A stretch of DNA of 64,000 bases from Chelativorans intermedius (GTDB lineage: Bacteria; Pseudomonadota; Alphaproteobacteria; Rhizobiales; Rhizobiaceae). Position numbers and translations under genes: made by a program. The stretch covers positions 186,001 to 250,000 of the forward strand of contig NZ_JAODNW010000003.1 in assembly GCF_025398255.1 (NCBI RefSeq), in the 5' to 3' direction. Shown here one piece after another: positions 20,599 through 30,000 of this stretch (position 1 is the first letter of the stretch; every line of letters begins with the position of its first letter). The notes beneath the pieces were generated by a model. That model was not told the DNA's origin. It was given only the letters and a program-made list of their open reading frames with translations, and did no database searches.

Positions 20599-21747
20599 TC
20601 ACGGTGTGGCGGGCACCTCGCCGGTGGCGAAGCGGGCCTTCAGCAGGCACTCCGCATATTCCCCGTGCGCGGTGGAATCGAAGACCACGCCGCCGCCCAC
20701 ATTGAAGACGGCCTCGCCATCGGCATGGAGCGCGATGGTGCGGATGGCGACGTTGAAGCGCATGCGCCCGTCGGGCGCCGTCCAGCCTATGGCGCCGCAA
20801 TAGACGTCGCGCGGCGCGCCTTCGAGCGCGCGCAGGATCTTCATGGCCGAAATCTTCGGCGCGCCGGTCACGGAACCGCAGGGAAAAAGGGCGGCCAGAA
20901 TGTCGGTGAGCGTGACGCCGGCGGAAAGCCTGGCGCGCACGCGGCTGACCATCTGGTGCACGGTCGGATAGGTCTCGACATGAAAAAGCTCCGGCACGTC
21001 GAGCGTGCCCACCTCGGTGACGCGCGAAATGTCGTTGCGCAGGAGATCCACGATCATGCGGTTTTCCGCCTGGTTCTTGGGATCGTTGCGCAGCTTCTCC
21101 CTGAGGGCGGCGTCCTCTTCCGGCGTGTCGCCGCGCGGCATGGTGCCCTTCATCGGCAGGGTTTCGATGAAGCCGTCGCGGGAGACCTCGAAGAACAGCT
21201 CCGGCGAGCGCGACAGCACCACCGGCCCGCCGAGATCGACATAGGCGGCGTAGCGCACCGGCTGGCGCTCGGTAAGCCTGTCGAAGAGGGCCAGCGGATC
21301 GCCCTGCCAGCGTGCGGTAACGGGGAAGGTGAGGTTGCCCTGATAGCAGTCGCCGCGCCGCAGGTGGTCGTGGAGGCGCAGGAAACGCGTCTCGTAGTCT
21401 GCAAAGCTCCAGGCGGCGCGCGGCGCAATGAGGCGCGGCGGAGGACCTTCGGCCGAGGGCACGGGCTCTTCCGCCGGCGCGTCGAACACGCCTAGGCACA
21501 TCAGCGGCGCGCGGCGGTCCGGCGGAAGGTGGGGCCGCAAGGCGGGCTCCAGCACATAGCCGGCCTCGTAGGAGATGTAGCCCGCCAGCCACAATCCGCG
21601 GCGGCGGGCGGCCTCGGCCCGCGCCAGCGCGGGGTGCAGCGCATCCGGCGTTTCGGCCAGCAGGATTTCCCGCGGCGCGGCGAAACACAGCGTCTCGCCC
21701 TGCAGGTCGTTGCGGAAGAGCGCGATGGGGCGGCGTGGGCTCGGCAT
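20599..21747 (-). CDS. pabB: Aminodeoxychorismate synthase component I
   Basis: 382 residues of the chorismate-binding family. It forms 4-amino-4-deoxychorismate for p-aminobenzoate and folate. Visible blocks are CYQGNLTFP, MKGTMPRGDTP, AENRMIVDLLRNDISRV, FPCGSVTGAPKISAMKIL and FNVAIRTIAL. No PabC or glutaminase domain is fused. The ATG at 21747 lies 13 bp after the pepF stop. A TTG at 21774 overlapping the pepF end is possible, and GAGGAG lies too far upstream to decide. It is probably cotranscribed with pepF. Confidence 0.92.
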   Translation of the reverse strand: MPSPRRPIALFRNDLQGETLCFAAPREILLAETPDALHPALARAEAARRRGLWLAGYISYEAGYVLEPALRPHLPPDRRAPLMCLGVFDAPAEEPVPSAEGPPPRLIAPRAAWSFADYETRFLRLHDHLRRGDCYQGNLTFPVTARWQGDPLALFDRLTERQPVRYAAYVDLGGPVVLSRSPELFFEVSRDGFIETLPMKGTMPRGDTPEEDAALREKLRNDPKNQAENRMIVDLLRNDISRVTEVGTLDVPELFHVETYPTVHQMVSRVRARLSAGVTLTDILAALFPCGSVTGAPKISAMKILRALEGAPRDVYCGAIGWTAPDGRMRFNVAIRTIALHADGEAVFNVGGGVVFDSTAHGEYAECLLKARFATGEVPATP

Positions 21748-21760
21748 GTCGGCGAGGATA

Positions 21761-23617
21761 TCACTCCTCGTCAAGCGCTTGCAGCTCGTCGATCAGCCCC
21801 TCGATCACGGCGAGTCCCCTGCTCCAGAAGGAGGGATCGGAGGCATCGAGACCGAAGGGCGCCAGAAGCTCGGAATGATGCTTCGTGCCGCCGGCCTTCA
21901 GCATGTCGAAATACTTTTCCTGAAAGCCCGTCTCGGCCTGCTGATAGACGGCGAAGAGCGAGTTCACCAGACAATCCCCGAAGGCATAGGCATAGACGTA
22001 GAACGGCGCATGGATGAAGTGCGGGATATAGGCCCAGAAGGTTTCGTAGCCTTCCCGCAGCCTGACCGCCGGGCCAAGGCTTTCGGCCTGCACCTCCAGC
22101 CACAGCTCGCCGATGCGCTCGGAGGTGAGCTCGCCCTTGCGGCGCTCGGTGTGCACCTTGCGTTCGAACTCGTAGAAGGCGATCTGGCGCACCACGGTGT
22201 TGAGCATGTCCTCCACCTTCTGCGCCAGCATCGCCTTTCGCTCGCGCCGGTCGCCGGTGCGCGCGAGCAGCGAGCGGAAGGTGAGCATCTCGCCGAAGAC
22301 GGAGGCGGTTTCGGCGAGGGTGAGCGGGGTGGCGGCCATGAGCGCGCCCTGCCCGCCGGCCAGCACCTGGTGCACGCCGTGGCCGAGCTCGTGAGCGAGC
22401 GTCATCACGTCGCGCGGTTTGCCCATGTAGTTCAGCAGCACATAGGGGTGAACCGAAGGCACGGTGGGATGGGCGAAGGCTCCCGGCGCCTTGCCGGGGC
22501 GCACAGGCGCGTCGATCCAGTTCCTCTCGAAGAAACGGGCGGCAATGTCGGCCATCTCCGGCGCAAAGGAGCGGTAGGCGGAAAGCACGGTCTCCCTTGC
22601 CTCGTCCCAGCCGATGACGGCCTGCGGCGTCTCGGGCAGGGGGGCGTTGCGGTCCCAGTGGTTGAGCGCGTCCATGCCGAGCCACCTGGCCTTCAGCGCA
22701 TAGTAGCGATGCGACAGGCGCGGATAGGCCGCGCGCACGGAGGCGGCCAGCGCGTCCACCACCTCGCGCTCCACCCGGTTGGCCAGATGGCGGGAGTCGG
22801 CGACATCGCCGAAGCCGCGCCAGCGGTCGGCGATCTCCCTGTCCTTGGCCAGCGTGTTGGTGATGAGCGTGAAAAGGCGGATGTGCTCGCCCAGCGTTCC
22901 GGCCAGCGCTTCCGCCGCCTTGCGGCGCTTCTGCGCATCGGCGTCCTGGAGCAGGTTGAGCGTCGGCTCCAGCGTCAGCTCCTCGCCGTCGACGGAAAAG
23001 CGCAGATTCGTCATGGTCTCGTCGAACAGCCGGTTCCAGGCGCCGCGCCCGACCACCGCGGTCTCGTGGAAGAGCTGCTCGATGCGGTCTTCGAGCTGGT
23101 GCGGCCTGTCCTTGCGGATGTCGAGCACCCAGGGCCGATAGTGGCCCAAGAGCGCATCCTGGGCCAGAGCCGTCTCGATGAGGGCATCGTCGATCTTGTT
23201 CAGCTCAAGGGTGAAGAAGAGCAGGTGGGTGCTGGCGTTGGTCAGCTTCTCCTGCATGTCGCCATAGAACTTGGCGCGCGCGGGGTCCGATGTGTCGGAG
23301 GCATAGATCAGCCCGGCATAGGAGCCGAGACGGCCGAACAGCTCGTCGAGCGCCTCGTAGGCGCGCACCGCCTCGCCGAGGCGGCCCTCGGCGCCCTTCT
23401 GCGCCTCGGCGGCAAGCCGGCCTTTCCATTCCTTCTCGAAGAGCTCCGCCTCGCGCTCGGCGCGGGCAAGATCCTCCCTGAGTTCGCGGCTGTCCATGGC
23501 GGGGTAGAGGTCGCCGAGGTTCCATTCGGGCAGCCTGCCGAGACCGGCGGCCTTCCCTGCCGGGGCGGCCTGCGCGGAAAGGACGACGCCGGCGGGGCGG
23601 CCAGGAGATCGAGCCAT
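21761..23617 (-). CDS. pepF: Oligoendopeptidase F (M3 family)
   Basis: A 618-residue cytoplasmic zinc metallopeptidase of the PepF/M3B clade. The zinc site is LAHELGHGVHQ, with the downstream glutamate in LAETASVFGEMLTF. The N-terminal helical region (about 30-200) is typical. It degrades short peptides. The start at 23617 has AGGGAG upstream. The frame remains open far upstream but there runs antisense to the regulator gene and lacks coding character. It is divergent from the sigma-54 activator and followed closely by pabB. Confidence 0.94.
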   Translation of the reverse strand: MARSPGRPAGVVLSAQAAPAGKAAGLGRLPEWNLGDLYPAMDSRELREDLARAEREAELFEKEWKGRLAAEAQKGAEGRLGEAVRAYEALDELFGRLGSYAGLIYASDTSDPARAKFYGDMQEKLTNASTHLLFFTLELNKIDDALIETALAQDALLGHYRPWVLDIRKDRPHQLEDRIEQLFHETAVVGRGAWNRLFDETMTNLRFSVDGEELTLEPTLNLLQDADAQKRRKAAEALAGTLGEHIRLFTLITNTLAKDREIADRWRGFGDVADSRHLANRVEREVVDALAASVRAAYPRLSHRYYALKARWLGMDALNHWDRNAPLPETPQAVIGWDEARETVLSAYRSFAPEMADIAARFFERNWIDAPVRPGKAPGAFAHPTVPSVHPYVLLNYMGKPRDVMTLAHELGHGVHQVLAGGQGALMAATPLTLAETASVFGEMLTFRSLLARTGDRRERKAMLAQKVEDMLNTVVRQIAFYEFERKVHTERRKGELTSERIGELWLEVQAESLGPAVRLREGYETFWAYIPHFIHAPFYVYAYAFGDCLVNSLFAVYQQAETGFQEKYFDMLKAGGTKHHSELLAPFGLDASDPSFWSRGLAVIEGLIDELQALDEE

Positions 23618-23801
23618 GGAGACACTCCCTGTCTGCGGGCGTTGGCCCGTTGAAATCGCAATGTTCTTGCCCGGCGGAATGCGAAGCATCGTCAAGGATT
23701 CGTTCACCGGGTTTCTTGAGCGCCTGTTTAGAAGCCTGTGCGATATTGTTCCAGTATGCCGACGACCACTCTTGCGTGATTTTTTGGAAGCTGTTGCATT
23801 C

Positions 23802-25271
23802 ATGTCCGACACAATCCTGATTGTCGACGACGATCCGGTGCAGCGCCGCCTGCTGGAAGCGGCGGTCCGCAGGCTTGGCCACGCACCGCTGTCGGCGTCG
23901 GGCGGCGCGGAGGCGCTTGCCGCCCTCAAGTGGGAACCGCGCGCTGTCATCCTCGATCTGGCGATGCCGGACATGGACGGCATCGCGGTGATGCAGCGTA
24001 TGCGCCGGGCGGGTGTTGCCACGCCGGTCATCGTGCAGACGGCCAGGGGCGGCGTGGAGACGGCGGTGGCGGCGATGCGTGCCGGCGCCTTCGATTTCGT
24101 CGTCAAGCCCGTCTCGCAGGAGCGGCTGGGCGCGGCAATCCGCGACGCGCTCAAGGTCGGGGCGCTGGAAGGTGCCGTGCGCAGGAAGAGCGGTCCGGAC
24201 AGGGGCTTTGCCTTCCGCGACATCGTGACGGGCAGCCCGGCGATGGAGCGCGTCATCCGGCTGGCGCGCAAGGCGGCTGCCTCCGACATTCCCATCCTCA
24301 TCGAGGGGGAGTCGGGTGTCGGCAAGGAGATGATCGCCCGCGCCATCCGCGGCGAAAGCGCCAGGCGCAGCAAGCCTTTCGTGACCGTCAATTGCGGCGC
24401 CATCCCCGAGAATCTGGTGGAAAGCATCCTGTTCGGCCACGAGAAGGGCGCGTTTACCGGCGCCACGGAGAAACACCGCGGCAAGTTCGTCGAGGCGGAT
24501 GGCGGAACGCTCTTTCTCGACGAGATCGGGGACCTGCCGGCCGAGGTGCAGGTGAAGCTGCTGCGCGCGGTGCAGGAGGGGGAGGTGGACCCGGTGGGCG
24601 GGCGCGGCACGGTGAGCGTCGACATCCGGCTGATCTCGGCCACCAACCGCAACCTTCTGGAACGGGTGAAGGAAGGCCGCTTCCGCGAGGACCTGTTCTA
24701 CAGGCTCAACGTGTTTCCGATCATGGTGCCGCCGCTGCGCGAGCGCCGGGAGGACATCCCGCTGCTGGTTCAGCATTTCATCGAGCGCTTTTCGCACGCC
24801 GCGGCCGGGGCGCGCGTGCGCGGCATCACCGGCGAGGCGCTGGAGATGCTGTCGGCCTATGACTGGCCGGGCAACATCCGGCAGCTCGAAAACGCCGTCT
24901 TCCGCGCCGTCGTGCTGAGCGAGGGAGAGATGCTGACGGCGGCCGAATTCCCGCAGATCCGCGCCCAGGTCGAAGGCATCGACGAGACGCTGCTCGCCGC
25001 CCGCCAGGGCGGGCCGGCACCGCAGGAGGCGGAAACGCGGACCAGACGGCAGGCCGCATCGCCGCCCGGCCATCTGCGCGCCTTCGGGGAGGATGGCCAC
25101 ATCCGCACCCTGGCGGCGACGGAGCGCGACATGCTGCGCCTTGCGATCGAGCATTACGGCGGGCAGATGAGCGAGGTCGCCCGGCGGCTGGGCATTGGCC
25201 GCTCCACGCTCTATCGCAAGCTCAAGGAGATGGACCTCGATCCCTCCGCCACGCGCCAGCGCGGCGCGTGA
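23802..25271 (+). CDS. Sigma-54-dependent response regulator (NtrC family), orphan
   Basis: 489 residues. The receiver domain (1-120) has the acidic pair Asp9/Asp10 and phosphoacceptor Asp52 (VILDLAMPD). The AAA+ domain (about 140-375) has Walker A GESGVGKE, the sigma-54 contact loop GAFTGA and Walker B GTLFLDEIGDLP. The C-terminal Fis-type helix-turn-helix is MSEVARRLGIGRSTLYRKLK. It should activate sigma-54 promoters when phosphorylated. No histidine kinase is adjacent, so its partner and targets are unknown. It is divergent from pepF across a 184-bp gap. Confidence 0.95.
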   Translation: MSDTILIVDDDPVQRRLLEAAVRRLGHAPLSASGGAEALAALKWEPRAVILDLAMPDMDGIAVMQRMRRAGVATPVIVQTARGGVETAVAAMRAGAFDFVVKPVSQERLGAAIRDALKVGALEGAVRRKSGPDRGFAFRDIVTGSPAMERVIRLARKAAASDIPILIEGESGVGKEMIARAIRGESARRSKPFVTVNCGAIPENLVESILFGHEKGAFTGATEKHRGKFVEADGGTLFLDEIGDLPAEVQVKLLRAVQEGEVDPVGGRGTVSVDIRLISATNRNLLERVKEGRFREDLFYRLNVFPIMVPPLRERREDIPLLVQHFIERFSHAAAGARVRGITGEALEMLSAYDWPGNIRQLENAVFRAVVLSEGEMLTAAEFPQIRAQVEGIDETLLAARQGGPAPQEAETRTRRQAASPPGHLRAFGEDGHIRTLAATERDMLRLAIEHYGGQMSEVARRLGIGRSTLYRKLKEMDLDPSATRQRGA

Positions 25272-25272
25272 C

Positions 25273-25318
25273 GGCGCCACCGGCCTTCGTTGACGTTCGA
25301 TTCACCAAGGCCGGCGCC
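25273..25318 (+). terminator. Hairpin after the sigma-54 regulator
   Basis: GGCGCC-ACC-GGCCTT (25273-25287) pairs with AAGGCC-GGCGCC (25307-25318), a 12-bp stem with a 3-nt bulge and 19-nt loop starting 2 nt past the stop. No T-run follows. Confidence 0.45.
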
Positions 25319-25380
25319 GGGGAGCGCGGTGCCACGTTGTCGCCATGCTCTTGATGCATTGCGGTTTTGCTAAGTCTCGA

Positions 25381-25388
25381 TTAACCAT
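25381..25388 (+). promoter_or_regulatory. CtrA-type half site upstream of the DUF882 gene
   Basis: TTAACCAT, the CtrA half-site form seen in alphaproteobacterial cell-cycle promoters, lies 80 bp before the DUF882 start. A single half-site is weak evidence. Confidence 0.25.
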
Positions 25389-25467
25389 TATCGCCGAGAG
25401 TGAGGGTACCTTTCGGGGTCGGTGATCGGCTCTCGTTTCGGGGACAACTTCAGCCCAAGGCCACGGT

Positions 25468-27267
25468 TTGAAAAGCGACGACGTTTTACATCGCCGATTG
25501 CGCGGGAGAGGGAGCAGACCGGCCGGGCTCTTGGCCGGGATCATGCTTGCCCTGGCGTTCCTGCTTGCCGCCGCCCCGCACGCAAGCGCCGAGACACGCA
25601 CGCTCAAGCTCTACTTCCTGCACACCGGTGAACGCGCCGAGATCACCTACAAGCGCAACGGGCGCTATCTGCAGAGCGGTCTCAGGCAGGTCAACCACAT
25701 CCTGCGCGACTGGCGGCGCAACGAGCCGACAAACATGAATCCCCGCCTGCTCGACCTGCTTTGGGAGGTCTATCGCGCCTCCGGCTCGCGCGACTATATC
25801 CATGTGGTCTCCGCCTATCGCTCGCCGGAGACCAACGCGATGCTGCGCAAGCGCTCCAGCGGCGTCGCCAAGAAGAGCCAGCATATGCTGGGCAATGCGA
25901 TCGACTTTTTCCTGCCCGACGTCAACCTCACCAAGCTGCGCAACGTTGCGCTGAGGATGCAGGAGGGCGGTGTCGGCTACTATCCGCGTTCGGGCTCGCC
26001 CTTCGTCCATCTCGATGTGGGCAGCGTGCGCCATTGGCCGCGGATGAGCCGCAGGGAGCTGGCATCGGTGTTCCCCGACGGCAAGACGCTGCACGTGCCG
26101 TCCGACGGCAAGCCTATGCCCGGCTACCAGCAGGCGCTTGCCGCCTATGAGGCGCGAAAGCGCAGCGGCGGCACGATCCAGGTTGCTGACGATTCGCGGC
26201 CCAACCGCGGGCGCGGGCTTCTGGCCATGATCTTCGGCGGTGGCGCGGACGAGGAGGAGGACAACGCGGAGACGCAGATTGCCTCCACCGCGCGCCCCGC
26301 ACGCGCGGTGCAAGAGGCACGCACCGCGCAGCAGCCGCCGGCCCGCCGGGCGGAACCGCAGCGCGAGGAGGAGACGCCGGGAACGATTCTCGCCGCGTTG
26401 CCGGCCCGCGCGCTCCCCGTTCCCCGCCTTGCGCCGCGCCCGCAGGCGGAGGTGGGAACGCCGCCGCCCGGGCAGGCCCCGGCAGCCGAAACCGCCGAGC
26501 AGCCGACACCGGAGCCGCAACAGGCGGATGTGCAGGTGGCCCTTGCCGATGTGCCGCTGCCCACCCGCCGGCCGGATTATACACCGCCCGGTGCGCAGGA
26601 TGCGCGCGAGGAGGCGGCGCCGGTGGCGACGGCCTTTGCCACGCCGGTGCCACGGCCGCAACCGTCGCGCTCGCCCGACGTGATCGCCGAGCTTCTGGCA
26701 ACCCAGCCCGAATCGCAGGACGAAGACGACGTTCCACCGCCCGCTCCAAGGCCGGTGCCGGCGCGCGCCGCCGGGGATGAACGGCCGGCCTATGCCCTTG
26801 CCGCGCTGTCCGTGCCGGTGCCGGCACAGGCCAGGCGTGAAGACGAAACGAGCAGAAGAACCATTGCAGGCGATGCGCGCGGCGAGGAGAAGCCGGCTCT
26901 TGCGGCCGCTTCGCCGCGAGCAGCGCTGTTGCAGAAGGACAGCGGGATTTCGCCGGAAATGCTGGTTTCCGGCAGCGTGCCGACGACGCCTGAGAAGGGA
27001 CCGCGGCCCGGCCCGCAGGATGCGGGCGGCGCGCGCAAGCCGATGGTGCTGCCCACCACCGCGACACTGGCCAGCCGCATGCTCAGCCGCGAGCCGATGC
27101 TCGAAGCGGTTCTGCCGCCGCCCGCCGTGCCGGCCTTCAGCCCGGTGATCGCGGCCGCGCCCAAGGCCGTCTATACGACGGGCTTCCGGCGGGACCTCGA
27201 TGTGGCGGACGCCCGCCAGTTCAGCGGTCGTGCTGTCACCTTCCTGTCTTTGGCGAAGTTCGACTAG
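25468..27267 (+). CDS. DUF882 (peptidase M15-like) cell-wall protein with long Pro-rich tail
   Basis: 599 residues. A basic N-terminus and hydrophobic helix (about 19-41, ending ASA) suggest export. The DUF882/M15_3 domain (about 45-200) shows SAYRSPETN, QHMLGNAIDFFLP and FVHLDVGSVRHW, consistent with a zinc D,D-carboxypeptidase or endopeptidase. The rest (about 210-590) is Pro/Ala/Arg-rich with repeated P-x-P-x-R-R-P-like stretches (PLPTRRPDY, PVPRPQPSR) and is probably disordered. The start is a TTG at 25468; the first ATG would leave a signal sequence without a charged n-region. Its TAG stop overlaps the opposing eda stop by 4 bp. Confidence 0.82.
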   Translation: MKSDDVLHRRLRGRGSRPAGLLAGIMLALAFLLAAAPHASAETRTLKLYFLHTGERAEITYKRNGRYLQSGLRQVNHILRDWRRNEPTNMNPRLLDLLWEVYRASGSRDYIHVVSAYRSPETNAMLRKRSSGVAKKSQHMLGNAIDFFLPDVNLTKLRNVALRMQEGGVGYYPRSGSPFVHLDVGSVRHWPRMSRRELASVFPDGKTLHVPSDGKPMPGYQQALAAYEARKRSGGTIQVADDSRPNRGRGLLAMIFGGGADEEEDNAETQIASTARPARAVQEARTAQQPPARRAEPQREEETPGTILAALPARALPVPRLAPRPQAEVGTPPPGQAPAAETAEQPTPEPQQADVQVALADVPLPTRRPDYTPPGAQDAREEAAPVATAFATPVPRPQPSRSPDVIAELLATQPESQDEDDVPPPAPRPVPARAAGDERPAYALAALSVPVPAQARREDETSRRTIAGDARGEEKPALAAASPRAALLQKDSGISPEMLVSGSVPTTPEKGPRPGPQDAGGARKPMVLPTTATLASRMLSREPMLEAVLPPPAVPAFSPVIAAAPKAVYTTGFRRDLDVADARQFSGRAVTFLSLAKFD

Positions 27268-27914
27268 CGCTTTTTGCGGGCGAGGGCCGCGGCCTCTCGT
27301 GCCAGCCTCTCCACCGCGTCCCAGTTGCCCGCGGCAAGCTCCGCCTCGGGCGCCACCCAGGAACCGCCGATGCACACCACATTGGGCAGGGAGAGATAGT
27401 CGTTGGCGTTGTCCGGCGTAATCCCGCCCGTCGGGCAGAAGCGCACGGTCGACAGCGGCGAGGCAAGCGACTTCAGGAACGCCGAGCCCCCGGCCTGCTC
27501 GGCCGGGAAGAACTTCAGGACCTCATAGCCTTCCTCTCTCACCGCCATGATCTCGCTCGGCGTCACCGCGCCGGGCAGGAAAGGCACGTCGGAGCGGGCG
27601 GCGGCGTCGAGCAGCTCCTGCGTGGTGCCGGGCGAGACGATGAAGCGCGCGCCCGCGCTGGCAGCGTTGGAGAAGTCCTTGCCCGTAAGGATCGTGCCGG
27701 CGCCGACAATGGCCTCCGGCACCTCGTCGACCACAAGGCGAATGGCATCCAGCGCGTCCGGCGTGCGCAGGGTGATTTCCACCGCCGGCAGCCCGCCCCT
27801 GGCGAGGGCACGCGCCAGCGGCACCGCATCGGCGATGCGCTCGATCTTCAGCACCGGAATGACCGGCTGCCCCGACAGGATCTCCAGAAGCTCTTCTGTC
27901 TTCGTTTTCTTCAT
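27264..27914 (-). CDS. eda: 2-dehydro-3-deoxyphosphogluconate (KDPG) aldolase
   Basis: A 216-residue class I aldolase that splits KDPG to pyruvate and glyceraldehyde-3-phosphate in the Entner-Doudoroff pathway. Motifs are VEITLRT (catalytic Glu), GAGTI and KFFPAE (Schiff-base lysine). The start at 27914 has GGAG six nt upstream. The stop overlaps that of the converging DUF882 gene in a CTAG. No other sugar-acid gene is adjacent. Confidence 0.93.
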   Translation of the reverse strand: MKKTKTEELLEILSGQPVIPVLKIERIADAVPLARALARGGLPAVEITLRTPDALDAIRLVVDEVPEAIVGAGTILTGKDFSNAASAGARFIVSPGTTQELLDAAARSDVPFLPGAVTPSEIMAVREEGYEVLKFFPAEQAGGSAFLKSLASPLSTVRFCPTGGITPDNANDYLSLPNVVCIGGSWVAPEAELAAGNWDAVERLAREAAALARKKR

Positions 27915-27969
27915 CACCGGCTCCAGCACATCGTCCTTGCGGCACCTCATAGCCCGATTCAGCGCGAAT

Positions 27970-28878
27970 TCAAATGCCGCGCCGCGCGGCGGCGGCCGCG
28001 CCCACCCGCTGGCGCAGCGCGACGATGCCCGTCCATAGCGCCCTTGCGGCGCGGCTGAGCGGCAGCGCATCGCGAATCCCGGCAAGGGTGCGCGGCCCGG
28101 CGGTTCCGTCGGGCGTCAGGCCGTGCTCGGCCTGGAAGCGCCGCAGGATCTGGCGCGTCTGGGCGCCGAAGATCCCATCGACGGCGAGCGGGTAGCCAAG
28201 CGCGCGCAGCAGAAGCTGCAGATGCCGCACCGCTTCGCCCCGGTCCCCCTCTTGGAGGCGCTCTGCCGCGGGGGGTGCCTTCGCCGCCGCCAGACGGCGG
28301 GCATGGCGGCGATAGGCGAGGGCAAGCTTTACATGATAGCTGCGCGCGGCATAACGCGGGCCGTTATAGGCGCGGGCAAAGGCCGGCCAGTCGCGCCGGC
28401 GCAACGTTTCCGTCAGGCCGGCCCTTTCGATATAGCGCAGCATCAGGTCGAGCTGTCCGCCCACCCCGCTGCGCGCCGTCTCCGCCAGCGCTTCCGCGCT
28501 TTCATAGCCGAGCCAGGCCCAGTGGGCGCCCATCACCTGGCCGAGGCCCCACGAAGTCGATTCGTAGGCGGCGTGCCGGTCGATCTCTGCCGCCCGCTTC
28601 AGCATGCGCCAGCGCGCGGCCTGGCCGGGCGGATTGCGTATCGCGCCGGCGGTTGGCGCGGCAAGGCCGGCGCGGCGCGCCCTGGCGCGCAGCGCGGGGG
28701 AAAGGCGGCGGTCAAAGTAATGGCCCTCGAAACGGATGAGCGGCTCGCGTCTGCCGTCTACGAGCGTGTAGGCGCGTCCGCCACTTTCCACCTCGATCAC
28801 GGCAAGGAGCGCGGCCGGCTCCACTTCGAGACGGCGGGCTGCCTCCCGGACGAGTGTCGTCGTTTTTTCTGAAAACAT
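27970..28878 (-). CDS. N-acetylmuramidase (DUF3380) with peptidoglycan-binding domain
   Basis: 302 residues. An N-terminal N-acetylmuramidase domain (about 1-195) has the likely catalytic glutamate in AVIEVESGGRAY, with RFEGHYF, STSWGLGQVMGAHW and ARAYNGPRYA. The C-terminal PG_binding_1 domain runs about 205-265 (LQLLLRALGYPLAVDGIFG). No signal peptide is evident, which is common in phage-like or holin-dependent muramidases. GGGAGG precedes the ATG. It is divergent from the DUF533 gene with a 240-bp gap in which I recognise no promoter. Confidence 0.88.
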   Translation of the reverse strand: MFSEKTTTLVREAARRLEVEPAALLAVIEVESGGRAYTLVDGRREPLIRFEGHYFDRRLSPALRARARRAGLAAPTAGAIRNPPGQAARWRMLKRAAEIDRHAAYESTSWGLGQVMGAHWAWLGYESAEALAETARSGVGGQLDLMLRYIERAGLTETLRRRDWPAFARAYNGPRYAARSYHVKLALAYRRHARRLAAAKAPPAAERLQEGDRGEAVRHLQLLLRALGYPLAVDGIFGAQTRQILRRFQAEHGLTPDGTAGPRTLAGIRDALPLSRAARALWTGIVALRQRVGAAAAARRGI

Positions 28879-29118
28879 GCGCAAACCTCCCTGCTGCTCG
28901 GCCCATTTTGCGCCGGTCGCGGGAAGCGGGGACAAAACTGTCTTGCCCTCCTGGGCAACCCGCTGGAAATGCACCGTATTTTTCTTCCCTGCCGCTGCTG
29001 TCGCGGGATTCTGTCCCCGCCATGAGCGCATTTTGGCGTGCCCGCCGGATTGCATTGTGCGGCCCCCGCACCTACCTCTGCCAGCGATGTGGGGTATGCC
29101 GGCTGCCAGGAGAACGCC

Positions 29119-29814
29119 ATGATCGACCCAAAGAAGCTGCTCAACGACCTTCTGGGCTCGCGGGTTCCGGGGACGGAATCGACGGTGGGCGACAAGGCGG
29201 GCCAGATCACGCAGCTTGCCAAGGACAATCCGCTTGCCACGGGAGCGATCGTGGCGGTGCTGCTGGGTACGGGGAAAGGGCGCAAGCTGACGAAGAGTGC
29301 CCTGAAGCTGGGCGGCATGGCCGCCATTGCCGGCCTCGCCTACAAGGCCTATCGGGACTATCAGGCCGGCCGCCAGCCGGGCGAGACCCCGCAGGAGCAG
29401 GAGCTGCTGCCGCCGCCTGCCGATACGACCTTCGATCCCGCCCAGGCGCCGCAGGGCGAGGACGCCTTTGCCCTTGCCCTGGTGCGGGCCATGATCGCGG
29501 CCGCCCGCGCCGACGGCCATATCGACGCGCAGGAGCGCCGGAAGATTGCCGAGCGGCTGAAGGAAACGTCGATCGGTGCGGAGGCGGAAGCCTTTCTCGT
29601 GGAAGAGCTCGCGCGCCCTGTCGATCTCGATGCGCTGGTGGCGGCGGCGGAGACGGACGCGCAGAAGGTCGAGCTCTACACCGCCTCGCGTCTTGCCATC
29701 GAACCGAAAAGCCGCGCCGAGCGCGGCTATCTGGACATGCTGGCCGGGCGGCTGAAGCTGCCGGACATGCTGGTCGATCACATCGAGGCGACGGTGGCGG
29801 AGACCACCGCCTGA
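29119..29814 (+). CDS. DUF533 (TerB-like) protein
   Basis: 231 residues. An N-terminal segment with Gly/Ala-rich helix (AIVAVLLGTGKGRK, LGGMAAIAGLAYKAY; about 45-80) may associate with the membrane. After a Pro-rich linker comes an acidic helical TerB-like domain (about 115-230, with ARADGHIDAQERRKI). The biochemical role of DUF533 is unknown. AGGAG lies six nt before the ATG. It stands alone, 186 bp ahead of modA. Confidence 0.85.
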   Translation: MIDPKKLLNDLLGSRVPGTESTVGDKAGQITQLAKDNPLATGAIVAVLLGTGKGRKLTKSALKLGGMAAIAGLAYKAYRDYQAGRQPGETPQEQELLPPPADTTFDPAQAPQGEDAFALALVRAMIAAARADGHIDAQERRKIAERLKETSIGAEAEAFLVEELARPVDLDALVAAAETDAQKVELYTASRLAIEPKSRAERGYLDMLAGRLKLPDMLVDHIEATVAETTA

Positions 29815-30000
29815 GCCTCACCGGCTTGCCAAATCGCGGTACGGCCTGCATAACTGCGGCTGCGCCCATGCGGCGCGGGCGGCAGTGATCGGCCGCCTCT
29901 GCAGCAAGGACGGCGGCGCATCCGGGGCGCGGATGCCCGGCCTGTCCACCATCACGTCCTGCAGTTCGTGCGCGTTCGCACGTCGAGCGTGGGGGATGTG

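Noticed and set aside
25285-25310. GTTCGATTC resembling a tRNA T-loop
   Set aside because: No T-stem pairing; the bases lie in the loop of the hairpin after the sigma-54 regulator.
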